Positions 8,520-16,568 of a stretch of 64,000 nucleotides of DNA are shown in pieces. A program made the translations under genes and the position numbers. Every line of letters starts with the position of its first letter. Positions within the stretch are counted from its first letter, which is position 1. Origin of the DNA: Streptomyces sp. NBC_00457 (lineage in GTDB: Bacteria; Actinomycetota; Actinomycetes; Streptomycetales; Streptomycetaceae); contig NZ_CP107905.1 in assembly GCF_036014015.1 (NCBI RefSeq), forward strand, positions 2,046,001 through 2,110,000, read 5' to 3'. The notes under the pieces are model-generated. The model worked only from the letters and a program-made list of their open reading frames with translations. It ran no database searches and had not been told where the DNA came from.

Positions 8520-9038
8520 ATGCACGCAAGGAAGAAGACGGCCCTGCTCATCGGCGCGGCGCTCGCCCCGGTGATCGCCGTGAGCCTGCCCGCGTCCTCC
8601 GCGAGCGCACACGGCTACATCTCCAACCCGCCCAGCAGGCAGGCACAGTGTGCCGCCGGGACGGTCAGCTGCGGCGACATCACGTACGAGCCGCAGAGCG
8701 TCGAGGGCCCGAAGGGGCTGACCAGCTGCAGCGGCGGCAACTCCCGCTTCGCCGAGCTCGACGACGACGCCAAGGGCTGGAAGGTCACTCCGGTGAGCGG
8801 CACCACCGAGTTCCAGTGGAACCTGACGGCCCGTCACTCCACCAGCACGTGGCAGTACTTCGCCGGCGGACAGAAGATCGCCGAGTTCGACGACAACGGC
8901 GCCCAGCCCGGCGCGACGGTCACCCACCAGGTGAACTTCGGCGGCCTCACCGGCCCGCAGAAGGTGCTCGCCGTCTGGAACATCGCGGACACCTCCAACG
9001 CCTTCTACGCCTGCATCGACGTCAACGTCGGTAGCTGA
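8520..9038 (+). CDS. Secreted chitin-active lytic polysaccharide monooxygenase (AA10)
   Basis: Copper enzyme that oxidatively cleaves crystalline chitin (or cellulose) outside the cell. Seen: signal peptide 1-30 ending ASSASA, so the mature protein begins with His31, the N-terminal ligand of the histidine brace; the second copper ligand is His106 in TARHSTSTW, and the conserved aromatic is the Phe of SNAFYACIDV near the end. Length 172 aa is a single-domain AA10 with no binding module. The ATG at 8520 follows AAGGAGAG. An upstream in-frame start would spoil the signal peptide. A GH19 chitinase follows 51 bp downstream and a DasR-like operator lies upstream, pointing to chitin. Confidence 0.95.
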   Translation: MHARKKTALLIGAALAPVIAVSLPASSASAHGYISNPPSRQAQCAAGTVSCGDITYEPQSVEGPKGLTSCSGGNSRFAELDDDAKGWKVTPVSGTTEFQWNLTARHSTSTWQYFAGGQKIAEFDDNGAQPGATVTHQVNFGGLTGPQKVLAVWNIADTSNAFYACIDVNVGS

Positions 9039-9089
9039 ATCGGCAGTTGACCCGCTCTCTCGCACCCTGATCCATGGAGTGATGTCCCC

Positions 9090-9815
9090 ATGCGTCGACG
9101 TACGCTCGGGCTGCTGACCGCGACCGGTGCGGCAACCCTGCTCTCCTTTGCGACCCTCGCCCCGCAGGCCCTGGCGCAGAAGACGACGGCAGCCGCCGAT
9201 TTCGTCGTCAGTGAAAGCCAGTTCAACCAGATGTTCCCGAACCGGAACTCCTTCTACACGTACAGCGGTCTCACGGCCGCGCTGAGCGCCTACCCCGGTT
9301 TCACCACGACCGGCAGCGACACCGTGCGCAAGCAAGAGGCCGCGGCCTTCCTGGCGAACGTCAGCCATGAGACGGGCGGCCTGGTCCACATCGTCGAGCA
9401 GAACGAGGCCAACTACCCGCACTACTGCGACACGAGCCAGCCGTACGGCTGCCCCGCGGGCCACGACAAGTACTACGGCCGGGGTCCGATCCAGCTCAGC
9501 TGGAACTTCAACTACAAGGCGGCGGGCGACGCATTGGGCATCGATCTGCTGGGCAACCCCGACCTGGTGCAGAACGACTCCGCCGTGTCCTGGAAGACCG
9601 GGCTCTGGTACTGGAACACCCAGACCGGGCCCGGGACCATGACACCGCACAACGCCATGGTCAACAGCGCCGGCTTCGGTGAGACCATCCGCAGCATCAA
9701 CGGCAGCCTGGAGTGCAACGGCGGAAACCCGTCGCAGGTGCAGAGCCGCATCGACAAGTACCAGCAGTTCACGCAGATCCTGGGCGTGGACCCGGGCGGC
9801 AACCTCAGCTGCTGA
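9090..9815 (+). CDS. Secreted GH19 chitinase
   Basis: Endochitinase of family 19. Seen: signal peptide of about 29-35 residues (LLTATGAATLLSFATLAPQALAQ), then a single GH19 catalytic domain with the two catalytic glutamates in FLANVSHETGG and VEQNEANYPHYC, the YYGRGPIQLSWNFNY substrate-cleft segment, and paired cysteines. There is no carbohydrate-binding module, like the short Streptomyces ChiG-type enzymes. The ATG follows GGAG. It probably shares a transcript with the LPMO gene upstream, so the pair would disrupt and cleave the same polymer. A strong hairpin follows 18 bp after the stop. Confidence 0.95.
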   Translation: MRRRTLGLLTATGAATLLSFATLAPQALAQKTTAAADFVVSESQFNQMFPNRNSFYTYSGLTAALSAYPGFTTTGSDTVRKQEAAAFLANVSHETGGLVHIVEQNEANYPHYCDTSQPYGCPAGHDKYYGRGPIQLSWNFNYKAAGDALGIDLLGNPDLVQNDSAVSWKTGLWYWNTQTGPGTMTPHNAMVNSAGFGETIRSINGSLECNGGNPSQVQSRIDKYQQFTQILGVDPGGNLSC

Positions 9816-9833
9816 CGCCCGCCCCCCTCGGAT

Positions 9834-9860
9834 CGCGCCCCGCCTCGCGGGCGGGGCGCG
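9834..9860. terminator. Bidirectional hairpin terminator
   Basis: A perfect 11-bp stem, CGCGCCCCGCC (9834-9844) paired with GGCGGGGCGCG (9850-9860), has a 5-base loop. It lies between the converging chitinase gene and the sugar permease gene and has no U-run on either side, as is common in Streptomyces. Confidence 0.85.
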
Positions 9861-9865
9861 GTCCC

Positions 9866-10702
9866 TCAGCCTTTCACCGCGCCGGCGGTGAGCCCCTGGA
9901 CGATGTGGCGGCTGGCGAAGGCGAACAGCACCATCGTGGGCAGGATGGTGAGGACCGCAGCCGCCGACATCGAGCCCCAGTCGATGTTGAAGCTGGAGAT
10001 GAATCCGTTCAGGGCCGTGGGGACGGTCTTGTTGCTGTCGCTGTTCATCAGCGTCACCGACAGGAACAGCTCGTTCCAGCAGTTGACGAAGTTGAAGATG
10101 AACGCGGCCACGATCCCGGGACGCATCACCGGCAGCAGCACCCGGAACAGCGCCCCGAACCGGGACAGGCCGTCGATCATGGCGGCCTCCTCCAGCGCGT
10201 CCGGGATGTTCTCGAAGAAGCCGCGCAGCATCACCGTGCAGAACGGGATGCAGACGGCGATGTAGACGAGGATCAGCCCGAGCCGGTTGTCGACCAGCTT
10301 GAGGTCGGTCATCAGCAGGTACAGCGGTCCCAGCGCGATGAAGGTCGGGATCATCTGGGTGACCAACGCGGCCATCAACAGCGCCGACTTGGTACGGAAC
10401 TCGAAGCGGGCCAGCACGTACGCCGACAGCATCGAGATCACCGTGGCCACCGCGCCCGCGACGGTCGCGACGATGAGGCTGTTGGTGAGGTAGACGCCGA
10501 AGTCGGCCTTGCCGAACAGTCCGTTGTAGTTCTCCAGCGAGAAGTGCTCGGGCCAGTAGGCGATCGGGAAGGCGAAGATGTCGCCGGGCGCCTTGAGCGA
10601 CGTAATGGTGATCCAGTAGAGCGGGAAGACGGTGAAGACCAGCCACAGCCCCAGGAAGGCGAACTTGGTGGCCCGGCCGGCCGTGGACTCCTTGCCGATC
10701 AC
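9866..10702 (-). CDS. Carbohydrate ABC transporter permease (MalG type)
   Basis: Inner-membrane permease of a CUT1-type sugar importer. Seen: 278 aa, six hydrophobic helices, and the EAA loop ALEEAAMIDGLSRFGALFRVLLPVMRPG that docks the ATPase; the C-terminus HIVQGLTAGAVKG is typical of MalG-type subunits. GTG 10702 overlaps the stop of the partner permease (GTGA). No ATPase gene is nearby; Streptomyces often shares MsiK between such importers (family knowledge). Last gene of the operon, ending at the hairpin 9834-9860. Confidence 0.93.
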   Translation of the reverse strand: MIGKESTAGRATKFAFLGLWLVFTVFPLYWITITSLKAPGDIFAFPIAYWPEHFSLENYNGLFGKADFGVYLTNSLIVATVAGAVATVISMLSAYVLARFEFRTKSALLMAALVTQMIPTFIALGPLYLLMTDLKLVDNRLGLILVYIAVCIPFCTVMLRGFFENIPDALEEAAMIDGLSRFGALFRVLLPVMRPGIVAAFIFNFVNCWNELFLSVTLMNSDSNKTVPTALNGFISSFNIDWGSMSAAAVLTILPTMVLFAFASRHIVQGLTAGAVKG

Positions 10703-11709
10703 GGCTTCACCTCTCGCTTCTCGCGCGTGGCCAGAAGGAAGAACACCGCGAACACCAGCAGCGTGGCGACCACGATGAGGCCGAGCGCGGAGGCCCTGCC
10801 GTAGTCGCCCTGCTGGGTGATCTTGATCATCCAGGTGGTCACGATGTGCGTCTCGTTGTTGGGTCCGCCGCCGGTCATCCCGAAGATCAGGTCGGGGAAG
10901 TTGAAGATCCAGATGACGCGCAGCAGCACGGTCAGCGCGAGCGTGACCCTGATGTACGGGATCGTGATCTGGAACAGCGTGCGCACCTTGCCGGCGCCGT
11001 CGAGCGCCGCCGCCTCGTACAGCTCCTCGGGGATGGACTGCAGCGCGGCCAGGATCATGATCGTGAAGAAGGTGACCCCGTACCAGACGTTGGCGACCAC
11101 GACGGCGAACATCGCCGTCTCCGGGTCGGCCAGCCAGGCGACCGGCTCGTCGATCAGCCCGGCCTTCTGCAGCAGGTCGTTGACGACGCCGAACTCGCTG
11201 TTGAACAGCCAGCGGAACAGGATGCCGATGAGGAATCCGGAGATCGCCCAGGGGAAGAAGACCAGCGCCTGGTAGAGGCCACGGAAGCGGAACTTCCTGC
11301 GCAGCCACAGGGCGAGCGCGAAGCCGATCACCAGTTGGGGCACGATCGACCCGAACACCCAGACAGCGGTGTTGCCGAGCACGGTGCCCCAGGCGGGGTC
11401 GGCGAAGACGTCGCGGAAGTTCTGCAGGCCCACCCAGGAGGTGTCGGAGAGATCCGTCAGATTCCAGTGGCGGAAGGCCATCTGACTGCCGGCGACCATG
11501 GGGTAGTACGTGAAGACCGCCACGAAGATCGCGGCCGGGGCCATGAAGGCGGCGATGAGCAGGCCGCGCCGGGAGGTGAACTCCGGCTTGCGGCGGCCCC
11601 GTTCCGCACCGCGGGCGGGTGGGGCGCCCCCCTTCCGGTTCCGGGAGGAGCGCGCCGACGCCGTTTTCGTCGTTTCCGTGGTACTCGTCGCTTCGGACGC
11701 GGTGGGCAT
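10699..11709 (-). CDS. Carbohydrate ABC transporter permease (MalF type)
   Basis: Partner permease of the same importer. Seen: 336 aa with a Ser/Thr/Lys-rich cytoplasmic N-terminus of about 45 residues, then six transmembrane helices, the EAA loop ELYEAAALDGAGKVRTLFQITIPYI, and LIFGMTGGGPNNETHIVTTWMI typical of MalF-like subunits. ATG 11709 lies 2 bp after the binding-protein stop. The long open frame upstream of it runs through the binding-protein gene out of register and is not coding. Confidence 0.93.
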   Translation of the reverse strand: MPTASEATSTTETTKTASARSSRNRKGGAPPARGAERGRRKPEFTSRRGLLIAAFMAPAAIFVAVFTYYPMVAGSQMAFRHWNLTDLSDTSWVGLQNFRDVFADPAWGTVLGNTAVWVFGSIVPQLVIGFALALWLRRKFRFRGLYQALVFFPWAISGFLIGILFRWLFNSEFGVVNDLLQKAGLIDEPVAWLADPETAMFAVVVANVWYGVTFFTIMILAALQSIPEELYEAAALDGAGKVRTLFQITIPYIRVTLALTVLLRVIWIFNFPDLIFGMTGGGPNNETHIVTTWMIKITQQGDYGRASALGLIVVATLLVFAVFFLLATREKREVKP

Positions 11710-11711
11710 GC

Positions 11712-13016
11712 CTACTGCTCCTGCTGCCGCTTCTCGGTCCAGTACGTGTCCCAGCCGGCCAGCAGTTCCTTGGGCGTCGTCTTGCCGAGCACCATCTTCT
11801 GGATGTCGGCGTCGGCCTTCTGCTGCCACTCGGTCCACCAGGCGACGCCGCGCGGCTGGCTGACGTTGAGGTACTTCTCCGGGTGCTCCGTCATGGTGAC
11901 GTAGCTGGACCAGGGGCCGGTCTTGTAGAACGGGTCCTCGGTCGCCGACTTGAGGATCGGCACCAGGCTGTTCTTCTTGGTGAAGGTCGTCGACGCCTCT
12001 CCCTCGGAGAGGAACTCGACCAGCTTGACGGCCTCGGCCTTGTTCTTGCTGCCGTCCGCGACGCCCCATCCGGCGGTGGCCAGCGGCTGGACGGTCTTGC
12101 CGCTGGGGCCCGCCACCAGCGGGGCGGTGTCCCACTGGTCCTTCGTGATCGCCTTGGACTCCGAGACCGTGGCGATCACTTCGGGATCCTGGAGCAGGAA
12201 GGCCGTGGAGCCGTTGGAGAAGCCCTCGACCATCTCCGGGTAGCCCCAGGACACCGACGACTTCGGGGACGCCTGCTTGAAGAGCTTGAGGTAGGTCTCC
12301 ATGGCGTCGAGGGCCTCGGGCGCGGAGAAGATCGTACTGCCGTCCTTGAGCTTGAAGCCGTCGGCGGGGTCGATCTCGTCGGCGACGTACGCCTCGATGA
12401 CGGCGGTGGCGTTGCCGTTGGCGTTGGCCCCGCCGCGGAAGGCGTATCCGTACCGGCGCTCGGCCGGGTCGTGGATGGCGGAGGCCTGCGTCAGCAGTTC
12501 CTCCCAGGTGGCCGGCGGCTTGCTGAAGCCGGCCTCCTTGATGAGGTCGGTGCGGTAGAAGACGCTCAGGCCGTAGAAGCCGTACGGGACGAAGTACGTC
12601 TTGCCGTCAGCGGTCTCGGAGGCCTTCACGGCGTTCTCCGTCATGGCCTGCCAGCCCTTCCAGGGCCCCAGGTCCTTCTTCATGTCGTAGAGCCAGCCGT
12701 TGTTCGACCAGGGGCCCACGGTGGTGTCCCGCACCTCGAGGGTGTCCACGCCGCTGCCGGACTGGAGCATCTGCTGGATCTTCTGGTCGGCCTGCTCGGT
12801 GGGCGGGGAGATCAGATTGACCTTGATCTTGGGGTTCTGCTGCTCGAAGTCCGCTATGAGGTCCTTCAGCAGGTCCGTGCGGGCGGGGTTCGTCAGGCTC
12901 TCGACCATGTTGAGCGTGACGGTTCCGCCGCTCCCGCCACCGCTCATGGCGGAGCAGCCGGACAGGACCAACGCACTGGCTGTGCCGAGGGCGAGAGCTG
13001 CCGTCCTTCTTCTCAT
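11712..13016 (-). CDS. Extracellular sugar-binding lipoprotein of an ABC importer
   Basis: Family 1 solute-binding protein that delivers a sugar-like ligand to the two permeases. Seen: lipoprotein signal ending LVLSGC with the lipidated Cys at residue 21, then about 410 residues of periplasmic-binding fold (LKDLIADFEQQNPKIKVNLISPP, GKTYFVPYGFYGLSVFYRTDLI, QPLATAGWGVADGSKNKAEAVKLVEFLSEGE). ATG 13016 follows GGAAGAGG. It sits 91 bp downstream of the class V aminotransferase gene and is probably co-transcribed. The ligand cannot be read from sequence; the aminotransferase hints at an amino-containing compound. Confidence 0.93.
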   Translation of the reverse strand: MRRRTAALALGTASALVLSGCSAMSGGGSGGTVTLNMVESLTNPARTDLLKDLIADFEQQNPKIKVNLISPPTEQADQKIQQMLQSGSGVDTLEVRDTTVGPWSNNGWLYDMKKDLGPWKGWQAMTENAVKASETADGKTYFVPYGFYGLSVFYRTDLIKEAGFSKPPATWEELLTQASAIHDPAERRYGYAFRGGANANGNATAVIEAYVADEIDPADGFKLKDGSTIFSAPEALDAMETYLKLFKQASPKSSVSWGYPEMVEGFSNGSTAFLLQDPEVIATVSESKAITKDQWDTAPLVAGPSGKTVQPLATAGWGVADGSKNKAEAVKLVEFLSEGEASTTFTKKNSLVPILKSATEDPFYKTGPWSSYVTMTEHPEKYLNVSQPRGVAWWTEWQQKADADIQKMVLGKTTPKELLAGWDTYWTEKRQQEQ

Positions 13017-13107
13017 CGTGCCGACCTCTTCCTTGCTACGGCCGCGCTGGCAGCGGCTTCGGGGACGGGGGGTTGGAGGGGTGCGGGGGTTGGAGGGGGC
13101 GCGCCGC

Positions 13108-14349
13108 CTACGACGCGCCGGGCTGTTCGCGGGCCTCGCGGGCCCACTCGCCGAGGACGGGGACGCAGGCCTCGGCGAAGTACTCGTAGTCGGCCGCGGT
13201 GTTGTACACGTGGGCGGACAGTCGCAGGTAGCCGACGCCGCCGAAGCTGGTGAAGGCCGTCTCCACGCCCAGCTCCCGGGCCGCCCGGTCGCGCAGCGCG
13301 TCGGCCTCGACGCGGCTGCCGGCCAACCCCGCGGGCAGCCGCACCAGCCGCATGCCGGGAACGGGCATGCCCACGTCGACGGCACTGGAGACGCCGGTCA
13401 GCTCGGCGAAGGCGGCGCCGACGACGCGCTCGCCGTAGCCGGCCAGGTCGTCCATGTACCGGCGGGCGGTATTCCAGCCCCAGGTGCGCTCGATGAAGTC
13501 CAGTGCCGTCGGCGCCGCCAGGCAGCCGGTGACGTCGACCGTGCCCTGCTGGTCGAAGCGGTCGGGATACGGATCGGCGGCGCCCCACGAGTCGATCAGG
13601 GGGTAGAGCTGTTCGCGCAGTGCTCCGCGGGCGACCAGCGCGGCGGTGCCGCGGGGTGCGCAGCCCCACTTGTGCAGGTTGCCGACCCAGAAGTCGCACG
13701 TCAGCCCATTGAGGGGGGCGGCGATCAGACCGGGGACGTGGGCGCCGTCCACGAGCAGCGGGATGCCGAGCCGCCGGGCCTCCGCGCCGATCCGTTCCAC
13801 CGGCATCCGGCGTGCGGTCGCCGAGGTGATGTGGTCGAGGACGACGAGGTCGGTGGCCTCGCTCAACTCGGCGGCGACGGCTTCGTACGCCTGCTCCTCG
13901 TCCGCGTCCAGCGGCACCCGGGCGGTGCGCACCCGGCCGCCCCAGCGGCGGGCCAGCCGTTCGGCACCCATGGTCACGGCGCCGTAGCCGTGATCGGTGA
14001 CGACGATCTCGCCACCGCGGCGGCGCGAGAGGCCGGCGTACACGACGCTGACACCGGCGCTCGCGTTGGGCACCAGGGCGAGGTCGTCGGGGGCGACCCG
14101 CAGGAAGGCGGCGAGCTCGACCCGGGTGGCGGCGATCCGCTGCGGCAGCGCCGGGAACCACACCACCGGGGAGCGGTCCATCTCCGCCCGCAGCCGGCTC
14201 TGCCGCTCCTGCGCCACCAGGGGGACCGCCCCGAACGAGCCGTGGTTCAGGTGCTTCATCGCGGGGTCCAGCGACCAGGCCCCGGCGGCGGGCCGGCCGT
14301 CGGCCAGCAGCAGCGGGCGCGGGGCTGTGGTGACCTCGGTCTCGCTCAC
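13108..14349 (-). CDS. Class V aminotransferase-fold PLP enzyme (isopenicillin N epimerase-like)
   Basis: PLP enzyme of the cysteine desulfurase/isopenicillin N epimerase group. Seen: LNHGSFGAVP at the N-terminus, ALVPNASAGVSVVYAGL, TDHGYGAV, the PLP-binding DGAHVPG and the Schiff-base lysine in FWVGNLHKWGCAPRG. GTG 14349 has GGAG 4 bases upstream; ATG 14361 is an alternative. It heads an operon with a sugar-type ABC importer, so it may remove an amine or sulfur from the imported compound (inference). The divergent GntR gene and operator-like repeats between them suggest shared control. Reaction and substrate are unknown. Confidence 0.88.
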   Translation of the reverse strand: MSETEVTTAPRPLLLADGRPAAGAWSLDPAMKHLNHGSFGAVPLVAQERQSRLRAEMDRSPVVWFPALPQRIAATRVELAAFLRVAPDDLALVPNASAGVSVVYAGLSRRRGGEIVVTDHGYGAVTMGAERLARRWGGRVRTARVPLDADEEQAYEAVAAELSEATDLVVLDHITSATARRMPVERIGAEARRLGIPLLVDGAHVPGLIAAPLNGLTCDFWVGNLHKWGCAPRGTAALVARGALREQLYPLIDSWGAADPYPDRFDQQGTVDVTGCLAAPTALDFIERTWGWNTARRYMDDLAGYGERVVGAAFAELTGVSSAVDVGMPVPGMRLVRLPAGLAGSRVEADALRDRAARELGVETAFTSFGGVGYLRLSAHVYNTAADYEYFAEACVPVLGEWAREAREQPGAS

Positions 14350-14410
14350 ATGACTCCACATCTGCCGGACGGGCGCCATGGCAGGACATCGGACACCCGC
14401 CAAGGCACGT

Positions 14411-14516
14411 ATGATGACTCGGCATCCTGGCAGTCGATTTTCCAGCAATCAAGGGGTCGGACAGCGATAGTCATCAGATGACTCTGGGTCGATACACACA
14501 AGACATCTGATGACTC
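14411..14516. promoter_or_regulatory. GntR/FadR-type operator cluster between divergent genes
   Basis: GATGACTC occurs three times, at 14413-14420, 14477-14484 and 14509-14516. Two copies are extended into palindromes: TCATCAGATGA (14471-14481) and the similar ACATCTGATGA (14503-14513). They lie between the aminotransferase/ABC operon and the GntR gene and are the natural targets for that regulator. Confidence 0.7.
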
Positions 14517-14593
14517 GTAGTCCGGCGACTCGGTACAGTTCCGGGAGGGTCCGGATGCCGCCGCCGGCCCGTCAGGGTCACGGGAGGAGTCGG

Positions 14594-15283
14594 ATGTCCG
14601 CAGTCGACAAGGCGTTCCACGGCCTACGGCACATGATCGGCACGGGGCGCCTCGGCGCGGGCGAGCGCATGCCGCCCGAAGGGGAGCTCTGCGAGGAACT
14701 CGGCGTCTCCCGGGGATCGTTGCGCGAGGCCGTACGGATGCTCGCGGCCCTGGGAGTGGTCGAACCGCGGCACGGCTCCGGCACCTACGTCTCCCAGCTC
14801 AGGCCGGAGGACGTCATCGGCAGCCTCTCGCTGACCCTCGAACTGCTGCCGCTGACCGGTCTGTTGGAGGTGTACGAGATCCGGAGGGTGCTGGAGTCCC
14901 ATGTCGCGGCGCAGGCCGCGGCGCGCTGCACACCGGAGTCCGTGGAGACGCTCTTCTCCCTCATCGAGGACATGGAGGCCACCGCCGACCCCACCAAGGC
15001 CTCCGAGCTCGACCACCGCTTCCACGCCGAGATCGCCCGGATCGGCGGCAACCCCACCCTGGCCTCCCTGCTCTCCGTCTTCCGCGCCCGCTCCCGCAAG
15101 TACCAGGTCTTCACCCTCCCCGAGGGCCCGGAGCTGCGCCGCAAGAGCGACGCCGACCACCGCAACCTGGCCACCGCCATCGCCGACCGCGACCCCGTCG
15201 CCGCGGCCGGCGCCGCACAGGCCCATGTCGCACAGACGGAGCGGTGGCTGCGGGCCTTCATGCCTCCCGTCGAGGAAGTCTGA
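14594..15283 (+). CDS. GntR-family transcriptional regulator, FadR subfamily
   Basis: DNA-binding regulator with a metabolite-sensing FCD domain. Seen: N-terminal winged helix (AFHGLRHMIGTGRLGAGERMPPEGELCEELGVSRGSLREAVRMLAALGVVEPRHGSGTYV) and an all-helical C-terminal FCD domain with YEIRRVLESHVAAQAA, LDHRFHAEIARIGGN and DHRNLATAIADRD, which supply the usual metal/ligand His and Asp residues. ATG 14594 has a strong GGAGGAG; the upstream in-frame ATG at 14510 falls inside an operator and is unlikely. Divergent from the aminotransferase/ABC operon, which it probably represses until its ligand appears. Confidence 0.93.
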   Translation: MSAVDKAFHGLRHMIGTGRLGAGERMPPEGELCEELGVSRGSLREAVRMLAALGVVEPRHGSGTYVSQLRPEDVIGSLSLTLELLPLTGLLEVYEIRRVLESHVAAQAAARCTPESVETLFSLIEDMEATADPTKASELDHRFHAEIARIGGNPTLASLLSVFRARSRKYQVFTLPEGPELRRKSDADHRNLATAIADRDPVAAAGAAQAHVAQTERWLRAFMPPVEEV

Positions 15284-15284
15284 T

Positions 15285-16319
15285 TCAGCGCTTTCGGGAG
15301 CGGGGGTGAGCGCGCGGGTGCGGGTGCGGGATGTGGTGCGGTTCGTGGAGGTACCAGTAGCGGCCGACGAGGGCGCCGCCGAAGACGACGAAGCCGACAC
15401 CGACGAGCCAGGACGTCACGATCAGGACGGTGCCGACGGAACCGTACGAGTCCGCGTTGCTCACGATGAGCGGGGAGAAGACCAGGGAGGAGAACACACG
15501 CAGGCCGCCCAGGCCCACCATCGTGGCGATGGCGCCCGGCAGGAGGGCGCGCCAGGGGATCCGGCCGCCCAGCAGGAAGCGCTGCCCCCACCAGAAGAAG
15601 AGCACGCCGAGCAGCGTGCTCAGCACGATCCGCGCCCATGACCGCAGGGTTCCCGGCCCCAGCGCGGCCCCGCTCTGCGCTTCGGCGAAGAGGTAGGCCG
15701 TCAGCACGACAAGCCACACCACGCGTCGCCAAACGGTGTGCCAGCGCCCGGCCGGCAGGTCCCACACCTTCTCGTAGCCGGTCTGGACACTGCCCGCGAA
15801 CGGCACGCCGAAGAGCGCGAGCAACGCCACGCTCAGGACGCTGATCGTGCTCAGCACCTTGCGGGGTGCGGCGAAGAGGTCCTGTACGGCGTCGGCGGAG
15901 CGCCCGGACAGCCCCATGCCGTCCACGACCCACAGGGCGAAGCCCCGTTCCTGGATCGGGGCCGCCGCCGCGACCACGATCAGCAGCGGGGCGATCGTCA
16001 CCAGCCCGAGGGCCGCGAAGCCCATGGCCCGGTGCATCAGCTCCACTTCCCTGCCGCGCCGCCATACGCGTGTGCCCCTGACATGGAGGGAGCGGCGCAC
16101 TTCCCTTGACCGGTGGGGGCGGGAGCGGGTGCGCGGGTGATTCGCGTTCGTGTCGGGCCGGTCGTGGGCCGGGGAACCCGGAGACTCAGGCGTCCCGGAG
16201 GAGTCCCGGGGGCCCGATGGACCGACCGGTTCCACGGGTCGGCCGGACGGGTCATGCCCGCCACCGCCGAGCGAGCCGCGGCAAGCCTGCTGAAGTGGGG
16301 ACACGACCGCGTGGCGCAT
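15285..16319 (-). CDS. YihY/BrkB-family membrane protein
   Basis: Integral membrane protein of the YihY/BrkB (formerly RNase BN) family, function uncertain in general. Seen: from about residue 93, MHRAMGFAALGLVTIAPLLIVVAAA, followed by further hydrophobic helices and a basic His/Pro-rich C-terminal tail. The first 90 residues are Pro/Ser/Arg-rich and unstructured in appearance. The start at 16319 has a good GAGGTGA site, but an internal ATG at residue 93, where the recognisable domain begins, remains possible. It converges on the GntR gene with only 1 bp between stops. Confidence 0.8.
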   Translation of the reverse strand: MRHAVVSPLQQACRGSLGGGGHDPSGRPVEPVGPSGPRDSSGTPESPGSPAHDRPDTNANHPRTRSRPHRSREVRRSLHVRGTRVWRRGREVELMHRAMGFAALGLVTIAPLLIVVAAAAPIQERGFALWVVDGMGLSGRSADAVQDLFAAPRKVLSTISVLSVALLALFGVPFAGSVQTGYEKVWDLPAGRWHTVWRRVVWLVVLTAYLFAEAQSGAALGPGTLRSWARIVLSTLLGVLFFWWGQRFLLGGRIPWRALLPGAIATMVGLGGLRVFSSLVFSPLIVSNADSYGSVGTVLIVTSWLVGVGFVVFGGALVGRYWYLHEPHHIPHPHPRAHPRSRKR

Positions 16320-16568
16320 GCGTGGTCACCTCGTCCTGTTCCCATCGCGAGCGGCTGCTTCCAGCGTGCTCCCCCGGCTCCGGATGTGCGACCGACCCAG
16401 CGGCTCGGCGGGGGCCGGCGGGCAATACCTCGAGTTACAGACCGTCGCGAACGATGACGGCGACGATCTGGACAGCGTGGCAAGCGAACCGTCGAACTGA
16501 CGAGTGTGGCGGCCTGCGCCGCGCCCGGCGGCACTGCTCCAGGACCGGGTGGACGCTACGGACTCCCG
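16320..16568. other. Non-coding gap between two minus-strand genes
   Basis: About 250 bases with no frame that looks coding by codon bias. It holds the promoter and leader of the BrkB-type gene at its left end and the 3' end of the Lrp-type gene at its right end. I see no obvious hairpin, repeat or RNA gene. Confidence 0.4.

Noticed and set aside
8322..10646. Very long open frame (774 codons) on the minus strand over the LPMO, chitinase and permease genes
   Set aside because: It is the antisense of two clearly secreted enzymes with catalytic motifs, crosses the terminator hairpin, and its product has no recognisable domain; a by-product of high GC.
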